Shown here piece by piece: positions 1 to 11,000 of a DNA stretch of 64,000 nt. The DNA is from Deltaproteobacteria bacterium. GTDB lineage: Bacteria > Desulfobacterota > Desulfomonilia > UBA1062. Location: contig JAKPDW010000053.1 in NCBI GenBank assembly GCA_029552245.1, positions 17,003 to 81,002 of the forward strand, given 5' to 3'. Below the pieces are notes generated by a model. It worked only from the letters and a program-made list of their open reading frames with translations. It did no database searches and had not been told where the DNA came from. The translations under genes were made by a program, and so were the position numbers. Every line of letters begins with the position of its first letter. The stretch's first letter is position 1.

Positions 1-625
1 TGGCGGTTACGCCGTCTTCGAGGTCCATGCCCTCGGCCCCTATCGTGGTGGTCACCACGGGAAGCCCCCAGGACAACGCCTCGCCCACCTTTCCCTTCAT
101 GCCCGCACCATAGGTGAGGGGGCTGATGGAGATGCGGGCGTCTTTCAGGTAGGGTTCGAGGTCCTCGACATACCCCGTCACGATGAAGTCCTCGCTGTTG
201 AGGCGCCGGATCTGGGCGGGAGGGTTGTTCCCCACGATGTACACCCTGACGCCGGGGAGACCCTTCCTGATGACGGGGAAGATCTTCTTGTGGAGGAACA
301 GGACCGCGTCGATGTTGGGCTTGTGGTTGAAGTTGCCCACGAAGAGCAGGTCCTTGGTCTGCTCGAACTCCTTGGTCCACGGAACCTCCTTGTGGATGTT
401 CGGGACGACGTCGATGGGCTTGTTCACGAGCCCCTGGATGACCTTCTTGTCGTCCTCGGTCACGACCCAGATCCTGTCTCCCTCCTGGTAGACGGCGAGC
501 TCTTGTTCCTTGTTTTTCAGCGCCTTCTCCAAGAGCGCCCTGTCCCTCTTCATCTCGGCCTCCCTGATCTCCCTGAGGAAGTGGATGTCCACCGTGTCGA
601 TGATGACGCGCGAAGACGGGCTGAA
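1..625 (-). pseudogene. C-terminal part of GT2-GT4 glycosyltransferase, after an in-frame TAG; runs off the left edge
   Basis: Reading on in the same frame past the TAG at 626-628, the minus strand stays open to base 1. It encodes a typical GT4 (group 1) C-terminal half: a segment reading IIDTVDIHF, then LLFVGNFNHKPNIDAV, and near the edge a nucleotide-sugar-binding stretch with YGAGMKGKVGEALSWG followed by LPVVTT. This is the missing part of the gene at 626-2041, whose product stops just after entering a GT4 domain. One base change (CAG to TAG, Gln expected) explains the break, and no frameshift is needed. An internal ATG about 75 bases after the stop could in principle restart translation, but no good ribosome site was seen. 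The window edge hides the true 3' end. I infer a recent nonsense mutation, an assembly error, or readthrough. Confidence 0.7.
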
Positions 626-2041
626 CTACCTCACGAGGGGGAGGTAGTGCCTGGCGATGTGCCAGAAGGAGAGGATCACGTAGTCGAAGCGCCTCGACTT
701 CAGTATCTTCTCCACGTCGAGATGAGGGGCCAATACGTCCGGCCAGAATTCCTGGAGCGCCAGGGGGTCTCCCGCGTAGACCTCGACGCCCATCTTCTGC
801 AGGAGCGGCACGTACTCATCGGCGTGGTCCGGGCTGCGGGCTATGTAGGTCAGATGAAACCCCATCCTTTGAAGCGCCTTCATGATCTCGAAGAGCCTGA
901 GAGAGCCGGATGCCCTGTCGTACATGGGCAGCAAGGGATCCACGATGAGCACGTGCCCCCGGCAAGAGACCGTGGGCGGCGTCTTGCCCCATGCACGGCT
1001 CAGGTGGACGATGTCCTTTCCCAGGTCTTTGCGGGGATGCCCGGAACAGGGCGTCGTGCCGGGGGCGTCGCCGGCCGAGGCCTGCATCTCCTCCACGACC
1101 CCCTTGATCTTGAGCGCGTTGAACGTCCACCTATAGAGCATGCCGAGCTCATCCAAGAGCTCTTTTCGCCGCTCGGGCTTCACCCCTTCGTCCAGCACCC
1201 TCTCGATGTCCTTGACCCGCTGGATCCTGTCATCGATGCCGAGCCTGGCGAAGGCCCACATGCGCTCGGCGTCCTCCACCATGCAGTACTTCCGGATGAC
1301 GGGGTCGGGGTGCATCCTGCTGAAGTGGTACTGGGACCTGCCCTGCTTGATGCACCGCTGGCAGAACTGCTCGTAGGTAAGCGGCCTGATCATGTAGCTC
1401 TTCGCGTTCTTGTTGTAGATGACCGTGAGGCCGTGTTTGGACAGGCGGTAGCCGAGCTCGATGTCCTCGGACCCGAAACGGAAGAGCTGGTTGAAGACGC
1501 CGTGCCTCGTCAGGAAGGATTTCTTGCACGAGGACCTGCCGCCCCAGAAATAGGTGAAGTCCAGGATCTGGCCGTGTTCGAGGTTTCCGTACGAGAACAG
1601 GAAGCCCCCTATGTCGGTCACGAAATGCATGAGGCGGTTCACCTCGAGCGAGGGGTGCCAGGTGGTGTACCCGAGCACGGCCACGTTCTCTTGGGGGTGT
1701 CGGGCGTGGGTGCGGACGTGTTCCTCGAGCAGGCGGGGATCGGCCACGTCGTCGTCGTCGAAGAAGAAGACGATCGGCGCCCTCGACATGAAGACGCCCA
1801 TGTTCTTGGCCGCCGAGATACCGGAGTTTTCCTGGCGCTGGTAGCGAAGCGTCAGCCTGTCCGCGAAGCCTTCGCATACCTCCCTGGTGTTGTCGGGCGA
1901 CCCGTCGTCGATGACGATGACCTCGAACCGGCCTTTCGGGAGACTCTGGGCGGTCAGGCTCTCGAGGGACTTCTCGAGCAGCTCCGCCCGGTTGTACGTG
2001 GGGATGACGACGCTGATGAGTGGCTTGTCTTCAGGTTTCAT
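626..2041 (-). CDS. Family 2 glycosyltransferase fused to the start of a GT4 domain (truncated by TAG)
   Basis: A 471-residue product. Residues about 8-240 form a GT-A fold family 2 glycosyltransferase: ISVVIPTYNR at the N-terminus, the nucleotide-binding DDGS near 48, the metal-binding FFDDDD loop and the acceptor-side GSEDIELGYR motif. From about residue 362 a second, GT4-type domain begins (GHVLIVDPLLP), but TAG ends it after about 110 residues; the rest continues in frame to base 1. The ATG overlaps the TGA of the giant upstream gene (ATGA, 2038-2041), so the two are translationally coupled and belong to one operon. The likely role is sugar transfer from nucleotide-sugars in the cytoplasm onto the same glycan or glycoprotein as the giant protein. 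Sugar and acceptor cannot be read from sequence. The GT2 half could still work alone. Confidence 0.85.
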   Translation of the reverse strand: MKPEDKPLISVVIPTYNRAELLEKSLESLTAQSLPKGRFEVIVIDDGSPDNTREVCEGFADRLTLRYQRQENSGISAAKNMGVFMSRAPIVFFFDDDDVADPRLLEEHVRTHARHPQENVAVLGYTTWHPSLEVNRLMHFVTDIGGFLFSYGNLEHGQILDFTYFWGGRSSCKKSFLTRHGVFNQLFRFGSEDIELGYRLSKHGLTVIYNKNAKSYMIRPLTYEQFCQRCIKQGRSQYHFSRMHPDPVIRKYCMVEDAERMWAFARLGIDDRIQRVKDIERVLDEGVKPERRKELLDELGMLYRWTFNALKIKGVVEEMQASAGDAPGTTPCSGHPRKDLGKDIVHLSRAWGKTPPTVSCRGHVLIVDPLLPMYDRASGSLRLFEIMKALQRMGFHLTYIARSPDHADEYVPLLQKMGVEVYAGDPLALQEFWPDVLAPHLDVEKILKSRRFDYVILSFWHIARHYLPLVR

Positions 2042-5000
2042 ACCCGCTCCTCTGCGATGAGGTGTGCCTCGAGGACCGTGAAGCAGTCTTCGAGCGCAAG
2101 GTGGGGGTTGCCGGCGAGGTAGGCGTTCCTCTGCTCGTCCGCCTGGGACCAGTCATAATTGGCCACCGGCTTGCGGATGCTGTGGTCCACGCACACCGCG
2201 TCGATGATGCCCATCTTCAGGCCCCGCGTGAGGACCTCGCGGGCCCACACGTTCTCGTAGCCCCACCCCATGGGCGAGGTGAGGTCGAAGGGGAACACGA
2301 AGTCGAAGGACGATCTGTGGAAGCTCACCACCGGGCCGATCTCCACGAACAGGGTCTGGCGCGCGTGGACCCCGATGTGCTGCTGGACGATGGGGTGGTC
2401 GATGTAGGAGTTCAGCGTGCGGGCCGGCTGCGCGACGGCGAAGCCGAGCCTTTCCTGCAGGCCGACGAACGAGTCCACGAACCCCTCGGGCAGGACCACG
2501 TCGTCGTCGCACAGGATGACGTAGTCGTATCCTTTCAGGTCCTCCCCGGCCAGGAGGTCGTTTACGATCTGGAACTTGGGGAACCTCCCGGTGAGCTCCC
2601 TCACCGTCACCCGGGCCGTCGCGGCATCCGGGGCGGGCCCGTTCAGGGCCACCCACTTCTGCGTCACGTCGTGGAAGCGGGAGCGGCTGAACACCCCCAC
2701 GAGGTCGGTCACGGTGTTCAGGGTGTTCGCCAGGTAGATGCCCAGGACGAGCACCCTCCTCCGTCCTGACCCGGATACCGCCTGGAGGATCCCGGGTGCG
2801 AGCTCCCTCGGCCTCAGGGAGGCCAGCCTCCCCGGGGCGAGAGACAGTGATGCGGGTTCCTGTGCGCGGGAGGAAACCCCGTCGTTCGCAACGAGGACGC
2901 ACTGGGGCTGGTAGAGGATGCCGAACCCTCGCGAGACCATCCTGAGCCCGAGGTCCACCAGGGCGCACCCCAGGTGCTCGAGGCCCTCATCGAGGCCGTC
3001 CATGTCGTCCCAGGCCCGCCTGGACACGAGCATGGCGTACCGGGACCCCGAGCTCGCGAGGCAGGAGAAGGAGTATGCGGGGTCGTGCAGGACAGAGCCT
3101 TCGCCCCTTCCTTCAAGCCAGTCTTTGCCCGGCGACGAGGAGCCGGCCTCCACGATCAGGCCGTCCACGGTGACGGTCTTGCCCACCAGGGCGTCAAAGC
3201 CGTCCGACTCGTCGATGGCCTTCATGATCTCCGGAAGCCAGGTCTTGCTGAAGAGCACCGAGTCGTCCGTCAGGGCGAGGAACCTGCCGGAGGCCTTCTT
3301 CGCCGCCGTGACGCAGCGGTTGACCTCGGTGCATGGCCCCTCGGGAATGACCAGGGTGAGGCCATCGTTTTGAAGCCTTTCCAACCTGTCGGAGGCTTGG
3401 CCGCCTCCGGCTGGGGCCGCCACGATGAGTTCCACCCCGTGCCTGGGGAGGCCCCTGAGGAGGGACTTGACGCTGCGCACGGCACGGTCAGCGTCTTCAC
3501 TCACGCACATGACGATGGAGAGCGTGCATGGGGTGCGGACGGCTTCAGGCGCGTCCCCACCCGGCTTCCCCTTTGCCTCCCCGTGCTCGAAGGCCGCCTG
3601 CCCGCTTCCGGGAAGACACCCGGCACCGTAGATGGCCGGTGGGTTCTTCCGCCCCTTCGACTCATCCATGAAATCCGGGTTCTCCACCACCACGGTCTTG
3701 TCCGGGTCGTAGCCCGGCTCCTTCACGACCACGGAGAAGCAGTCGTTCAGCACGTCGCCGCCCCAGGCGAGGATTTCCTGGGACACGCACTTCAGGCCCG
3801 CCTCCAGGCAGAAGTCCCTGAACAGTTTCGCCGACATGTCCTCGCCCCGCCAGTGATCGTTCTTCACGGTGAGTTTGCCGGTGGTCGGGTCCAGGAACGC
3901 GCCCATGTTGGAGTGGTGGAGGAAGGCCGCGCCACCGGGCTTGAGCTTGGCCGAGAGCTCGTGGAGGTAGGAGCGCATGACGTCTTTCTCCACGTGGACC
4001 AGGGAGTCCCAGCTGAAGGCGAAGTCGATGGAGTCGTCTTCCAGCATGTCCAGGGACTTGCCGTCGTTCACGAAGCAGCGGATGTGGGAGTGGGCCTGGA
4101 AACGCTTCCTGCACGCCTCGATGCACTTCTCCGTGAGGTCCACGAGCGTGAGCTCGGAGCACTCCGGGACGAGGTACTGGGTGCACCTCCCGAACCCCGG
4201 GGCGATCTCCAGGATGTGCCCCGACGGCAGGAAGGAGGAGATGCGGGGCTTGATCGTCCTCTCCCAGAGCTGCCCTGTGCCCCCCCAGCATGCCGACCAC
4301 TCGTCGCCTGCCTCGGTCCACTCGTAGTTCGACCACTGTTCCCTGTTCTTCCTGATGGAGTTCGGGGTGTCCTCGCAGGTGTTCGCTGTGTCTTGGATCG
4401 CGCCGTTGCCGACAGGTGCCCCACCCTCGATGCCGCCGTTGATCACAGCCCACAGGCGACCCGCCTCCTCGTCGGCCGGATGGAGCGATATCAGCGTGCT
4501 GCAGGTTGCGCGCGCGTCATCAGGCCTACCCATCTCCATGAAGAGCTCGGTGAGGTTCTTGAGCGAGGGGGCGTATGTGGGGTCGAGGTCGAGGGCCTTC
4601 TCGAAGCATGCACGGGCTTTTGACGCCTCGCCGGATGCGTGGTACATCGCCCCCAGGTCGTTGTGAAGCACGGCGTTATCCGGGTCATTGGCAACGGCGC
4701 GCTCCATGGCGGCGATGGCCTCTGCCAGCATGCCCTGCTCGAAGAGCCTGAGCGCCTCCTGACCGGGCGCCTCGGTTGATCCCGGGGTATGTTCGTTAAA
4801 GACGAGCAGATCGCCGAAGAAGACTCGGGATGTGTCCCGCTTGGCGAGTTCATGTTCCACGATGCCCTGCAGGGTGCGCAGGGCATCCTCATCGGGCGGG
4901 TCGAAGATGTTCTGCCAGGGGTAGGGCCCGCGGATACGCTGGAACGAGGCCTTGAACCCCCTGGACAGGGCGAGATCGATGAATGCCGGGATGGACCTGT

Positions 5001-8000
5001 AGTTCTCGCGCATCACCGTCATGTTCAGGGTTATGGAATCGAATTTCTCCCGGTTCTTTTCGATGAGGGCAAGGCTTTCCAGGAGGTCTTCCCAGACACC
5101 GCCCCTGCGGATCGTCTCGTAGGTCTTCTTGTCAGCGGCATCGATGGAGACCAGGAGATCGCCGAAGTTCTGATGGCGGATGCGGTCCCAGAATCGGGGA
5201 AGGAGCAGGGCGTTGGTGATGAGATCGAACTTCAGGTGGCCGAGCTCTTCGTCCATGAGCAGGGCGCGTGTGTCCGGCCGGGCGAGGGGGTCTCCGAAAC
5301 CGGACATGACGATCCTCCGTGCAGCGGGAAGGTGTCTCCGCAGGTCGTCCGTGGTCTTCGCGAGCATCACGGGATCCTCGCGATGGAGGAACCGGGAACA
5401 CATGATGCACGAGAGGTTGCAGATCTGGGAGTTGTCCAGCTTGAACACGAGCGGGGTGGAGTCCAGTCGCGTTCTACCCTGCCTGATCTCCTCGGCCAGC
5501 TGCGCGGTGACGAGATCGCCCGCCTCGAGCTCATCGTAGCGATGAAGTCTTCCGGTCTTCTCATGGGTGATCACGTGGGGGCAGAACCAGTTGCAGATCT
5601 CCTCCCACTTCCCCTCGTACATCTTGGCCCGGATCCATCGGGCCTGCTCGCTGTTCCAGGTGTCCGCGATGGTGGAGGCCCCAAGATCCCCGATCTTCAT
5701 CTTGATCCAGTCCGGACAGGCGCAGTTGTACACCCCCAGGAACGAGAGGGTCATGGTGGTGAACGGCATCAGGCACATGACGCCTTCGGGTCTCTGCCGG
5801 GAGAAGGTTCGTGCACGTGCGTGCGCAGAGGAATGAGAAAGATCGGGTTCTTCAGTCTCACCGAGCTCCTTTCGGACCGTGTTCCACAGCGATGACGCCT
5901 CCGCGTCGTCTGGATGGATCGACAGCAGTCTCTGGCATGTCTCGCTGGCCTTCCCGATCTGACCGCTCTCCAAGAGGACCTCGGTGAGGTTCTTCAGGGC
6001 GGGTGCGTATTCGGGGTCGGCCTCGAGGGCCTTCTCGAGGCTCTCGATGGCCTTCTCTGTATCGCCCAGGGCATGGAGCACCGCGGCGAGGTCGTTGTGG
6101 TACTCGGGGTTGGAGGGGTCGGCCTCGAGCGCCTGGACGAGCCTGTCTCTCGCATCCGCAGGTTTTCCCTGGCTGAAGAGGAAGGACCCGTAGTGGTGGA
6201 GGGTGGCGGGCGAGTGCGGGTCGTGGGACAGTGCGGCCTCGAAGAGCTTCCGGGCGAAGTCGGCCTCGCCCTTGTCGGCAGCCTTCAGGGCCTTCTTCGT
6301 GAGGCTCTCGCAGAGCCTTGCGGGGTCATCCTCGTCGCGCGCCACGCGCCGCGTCGTCTCCAGGTAGGCCGTGCCGTGCTTGAGGTCCGGTTCGAGGTGG
6401 TTGCCCTCCGCCCACTCGTTCCAGGCGTTGATGAACACGATCCTCTCTTCGGGGGCGTTGGCGCACGCCTTGCGGACCGCGGACTCCAGCCACTTCCCGT
6501 AGAGTTCCGGGGTCGACCCGTGGAGGACGACCCCGTCCTTTCCCCGTCTCGGCGTGTTGTCCCAGGACGGGGTCACGCACGGGAAGCGCAGGTATCCGGG
6601 CTGGGGCTTGCTCATCATCCTTTGCACGACGTCCCCGTAGTCGTAGACGTGGAGGTCAGGGTACGTGTCGTCCTTCAGGCCCAGCATCGACCAGTCTGGC
6701 TGGAACTCCACCGCCGCGTCGAAGCCGAGCTCCGCAGGCGGCGTCTGCTCGTCGGCGAAGCTCTCCACCCTGCAGAGGTACAGGTCGGGAAACCCGGCCC
6801 TCTTGGCCTCCTTCCTCCACAGGGCGGCCGTTCTCGACGGGTCAGGCAGGCCTCCCGCCCGGTAGACGAGAAAGAGCGGCCTGCCGTGTATCTTGATGTA
6901 CCTGGGGTCCTTGAACGCAGCGAGGAGCCACCTGATGTGAGCAAGGTCGTCCTCCTCGCCGTAGTCCTGCCTCATGAGGATCTTCTTGTCCCCGCCGTCC
7001 CAGACCCTGGTCCAGTTCTCGTTGGCCCAGCACAGGCAGAAGGGGAAGTCCGGCCTGCCCGAGGCGAGCACCTCGTCGAAGACCCTGTTCAGGAGGCGCC
7101 TGCCCTTGAACCAGTAGTGGTAGTAGCAGAAGCCCGAGATGCCGTGGCTGCGCGCGAGCTCGGCCTGGGCTTCCCTGGTCTCCGCGAGTCTGAGGTCGTA
7201 GAACCCGAGGTCTGCCGGGATATGTGGCTGGTAGTGGCCTTCGAACAGCGGCCTTGCCTTGGCCACGTTGGTCCATTCCGTGAATCCCTTGCCCCACCAG
7301 CGATCGTTTTCGGGGATCGGATGGTACTGGGGGAGGTAGAAGGCGAGGAATCGAACGGCCCGGTCTGCGGGCGCCGGCTGGTCTTTTCGGGGTTTCTCCA
7401 TCGAAGTGCTCTCCGTGGTTTCTGGTGTGGCGACTGGGCGTCGTTTTCCCAATGTCTTCGATGCATCCTGCGTTTCCGGCAGTGCGCTGCGCCCGTCCTG
7501 CAGGAGATCCATGGCTGGTGTCATGAGGGCGTTGGTGCATGCCCGGGTATTACGGAACCTGTTCTGGATCAGGTCATCCGAAGACTCTGAACCTGTGTGT
7601 GCACAGTGGATGGGTGATGGGGATGAGTCCTTCGCGACGCCTTTGATGCGCTCGAGGGCCTCCTGGGCATCGGTGTCGCCGGGGTTCTGCCGCAGGACTT
7701 CGGTATACTGTCTTTCAGCTTCCTTCAAGCGTCCCTGCGCCGCCAGGAGGTCCGCGAGGTTTCTGCGCGCGTCCAGCAGGGTGCGATCGAGATTGACCGC
7801 CCTGTAAAAGAGGGTGACGGCCCTGTCATGGTCGCCGTTCAGGTAGCAGAGCGTGCCGAGGTCATTGGTCAGTTCGGCGTCGCCCGGCGCCAGGGCGACG
7901 GCCTTCTGCAGGAGTTCCACGGCCTGCCTGAGGTCTCCCTGCCGGTGCCTGAGCAGGGCGAGCTGGTGGAGTGCACGGGGGTCCGCAGGGTCCCGGGACA

Positions 8001-11000
8001 GGGCCTTGTCCAGAAGTCCTTGAGCATCTTCCAGGCGCCCTTCTGCAAGGGCAGATCGGGCCTGTAATACGTATGCTTTCCCGGGCTTCTTTCCTGCAAC
8101 GGATGGCGATCGTTTTCTGCGGGTCGTGAGCATCCTTGCCATCCGGACCTTCCTCTTTCCCGACACATGGGCATAGAGGTCACGATAGGTTTCCAGGAGA
8201 GCATCGATCTCTTCATCCAGACCGGGTATCTGCGTCTGCATCGCTCCCCGCGCGAGGTCGTCCACGAGGGAAGGGGTGTTGATCAGATCGAGCATCTTTC
8301 CGGCGAGTGCATCGGCGTCACCCACGGGGATCCGGAACCCGTTGATGCCGTCCTGGACGATGAATGCACCGAAGAAGTCGGTGGCGATGACAGGCACACC
8401 CAAGTAGATGAACTCCCTGAGTACCCGGTTGTAGGTATCGAAATAGGAGGGGACGATGCAGACGTCTATGGCTGCGGCAATGGAGGGGAGATCGCCATCG
8501 GTGAAGGCCCCTTGATAGATGAATGACTCAGGGTGTGCCGACTGGAGGCGATCCAGCCATTGTTGGTACTCGGGGTTGACGATCTGGCCGTACACGTGGA
8601 AGACGAAGCCGCCTCTGCCGCAGACCCGTTCGAAGGCGCGCAGGGCTACGTCGATCCCCTTGCTGAACATGATGTTGCCGACAAAGGCGAAGTGAAGGAT
8701 CCCGCCGGGACGGCTGTTCCGTGCCGTGGGCCTGGGAAATGCGAAATCGAACCCCCGGGGGATCACCCGTGTTTTCTCGTGGGGGATGGGTATGAAACGG
8801 GTAAAGTAGTCCCTGAACGGCTCGGAGGTGAAGACGACCATGTCCACGGCATCCCGGTACAGCCTCCGGACATAGGCGAAGCGGTCCTCGATCTTTTTCC
8901 CCACCGGGTGGGACTGGTTTTGGGGCGCGAGGTTGCGCAGGGCGGCTTCAGGGAGCGTTGCGAGGCAGTCGGCGCACGTGCCCGGGTTCTTCGGTCCCAA
9001 GCAGAGCCTTCCGTCCAGACCCGAGGAGAGGACCGGGTAGTCCTGGTGGCACAGTTCCTCGCAGTTGCACACGTTCCTGACAACGATGCATCCTCTTCTG
9101 GCAAAGATCTCCACGATCTCCGCCGGCATGTACACGTAGTCGTTGACCTGCACGACTTGCGGACAGAAGTCGTCGATGACGTCCTCGATGATTTTTCGAT
9201 ACCAGGCGGTTGCATCCTCACCGGGCGCTGCGCAATAGGCATCGAATTTGTTCATGGCAGGGACCCTGTACAGGGTGAACCCCTCGCGGGGCTCCCTGCT
9301 GAAGTTGTCCTCGAGCTCGGGCGCCGGTATGAGAACCGCCGTCTCCACGCCCCTTCGAGCCATGCCCAGGGCGTGATGCAGGGTGGAAAGGGGGGTGCCG
9401 GAGCGCTCGATGGGGTACACGTTGTGGTTCACGTACAGCACCCTTGTCACCTGCCGGACGTCCTCGCGGGAGGCATCGTCCAGGGAGGTGTAGGGCTCGT
9501 CATGCGGCGAACGGTAGAGCACCTCGTCGATGAGTTTGAGGTTGTACCTCTTCATGCCGGCGACCCTGGCGACAAAGGTTTCCTGGCAGCGTCCCGGTGG
9601 GAGCGTCTTGTAGCCGCCCACGAGCCTGTACAGGTCTTTCCTGACGAGGAGCATGTCCGTGGGGATGCACAGGCCGACCGCCATGGCATCCGCCAGGTCG
9701 TCTTTCCTGGCGTACCAGTCCTTGAACAGGACCATCCCGGGTTCTTTCGCAGGGTCATGCACGGCAAGCTTGTGGCTGTAGAGGATGTCCGCATCGAAGT
9801 GGTCATCGATGGTGCTCTTGAGGATTCTTATGGCCTCGGGGTCGACGAGTTCGACGCCTGGACTGATCCACAGGATATACCTGCCCCGGGCTTGTCCGAC
9901 GGCCTGGTCCAGCACGGAGGCGTCCTCCCCGGGCGCATGCTCGAATGTGCGGACGGCGAATGCGGGGTTGGCAGCGATCCATTCCTTCACCGCATCCCTC
10001 GTGTCCCCCTCGCCCGGGTATGCAAGGACCAATTCGACGCCGGAGACATCCTGGCAGCCCAGGCTTGCCAGAGTTCTCATGGCCTGCCTATGGTCGGGGC
10101 CGACGGTGACGACCAGGGAAATGGCGGGTACATCTTGGCCGGCCGTTGCGTCTCCCCTCCTGATGAGGAGGTCGTCCCTGCCGATGTTGAGCCGGTAGTT
10201 TTTCATGGTCTCGTCCCAGAGGGGGTATTTCCTCCTGAGCCGTTCGAAGGATAGGGCCTGCTTGGCGAGCTTGTTCTCGAGATGGGCCTCGTCTGTGACA
10301 TAGTCGTGGTAAATGACCGGGGCAGGGGAGTAGATCTGCTTTCTCTTGTCCGGGTCGATGCTCAGCAGGCGGAAAGAGAGCTCGAGCCCGCCCCCCCCGA
10401 ACCGGATCTCGTCGTCCCAGCCCCCGGCCTGGAAGAAGACGTCGGCGCGGTAGGTGGTGTTCCCCTCCACGTGGGCAAAGGTGGGGTATTCCGTATCTCC
10501 CACGTAGTAGTGGCCCTGCTGGTTGTTCAGGGGGTTGTCGGTCTTGGGCACGTAGAGTCCCCTGCAGGCGATGATGTCGTACTTGTCGAACAATTCCAGG
10601 TGGGCCCTGATGAGATTCTTCTCGGGTATCCCGTCATCCTCGAGGAAGAGGAGGATCGGTGCCCTGGAAAACGCTGCCCCGATGTTGCGGGCCAGGTATG
10701 CACCGGTGTTCTCGTTCAGGCGCACCAAGGTGTCAATGAAGGGTTCGAGACAGGTGAATTCCCCCGGCTGTCCGCCGTTGTCCACGAAGATCAGCTCGAA
10801 GTTCTCCGAGCGTTGCTCCTGAAGGATCTGGAAGCTCCTGAGGTTGTCCGGGTGCAGCCGCCAGGAGATGACGATGACGGAGATCGTGGGATCCGTGACG
10901 CGCCTCAGTTCTCTCACGTGTTCGAAATACCGTGCATAGATGTCATATTTGTGTGACCAGCCCTTCCGATCCAGAGCGTCTCTGAGCCTGTGCCCCTGTC

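Noticed and set aside
626..628. TAG as a pyrrolysine codon
   Set aside because: Pyrrolysine is confined to a few methylamine methyltransferases and relatives; glycosyltransferases are not among them, and no pyl genes are visible. A mutation or error is simpler.
290..2122. 610-codon open frame on the plus strand
   Set aside because: It is the mirror of the glycosyltransferase genes: rich in Val, Leu, Glu, Arg and His without domains, as expected opposite high-GC coding sequence.
5914..7590. 558-codon plus-strand frame opposite the giant gene
   Set aside because: No start site, no family motif, and the opposite strand encodes clear WbsX and TPR domains.
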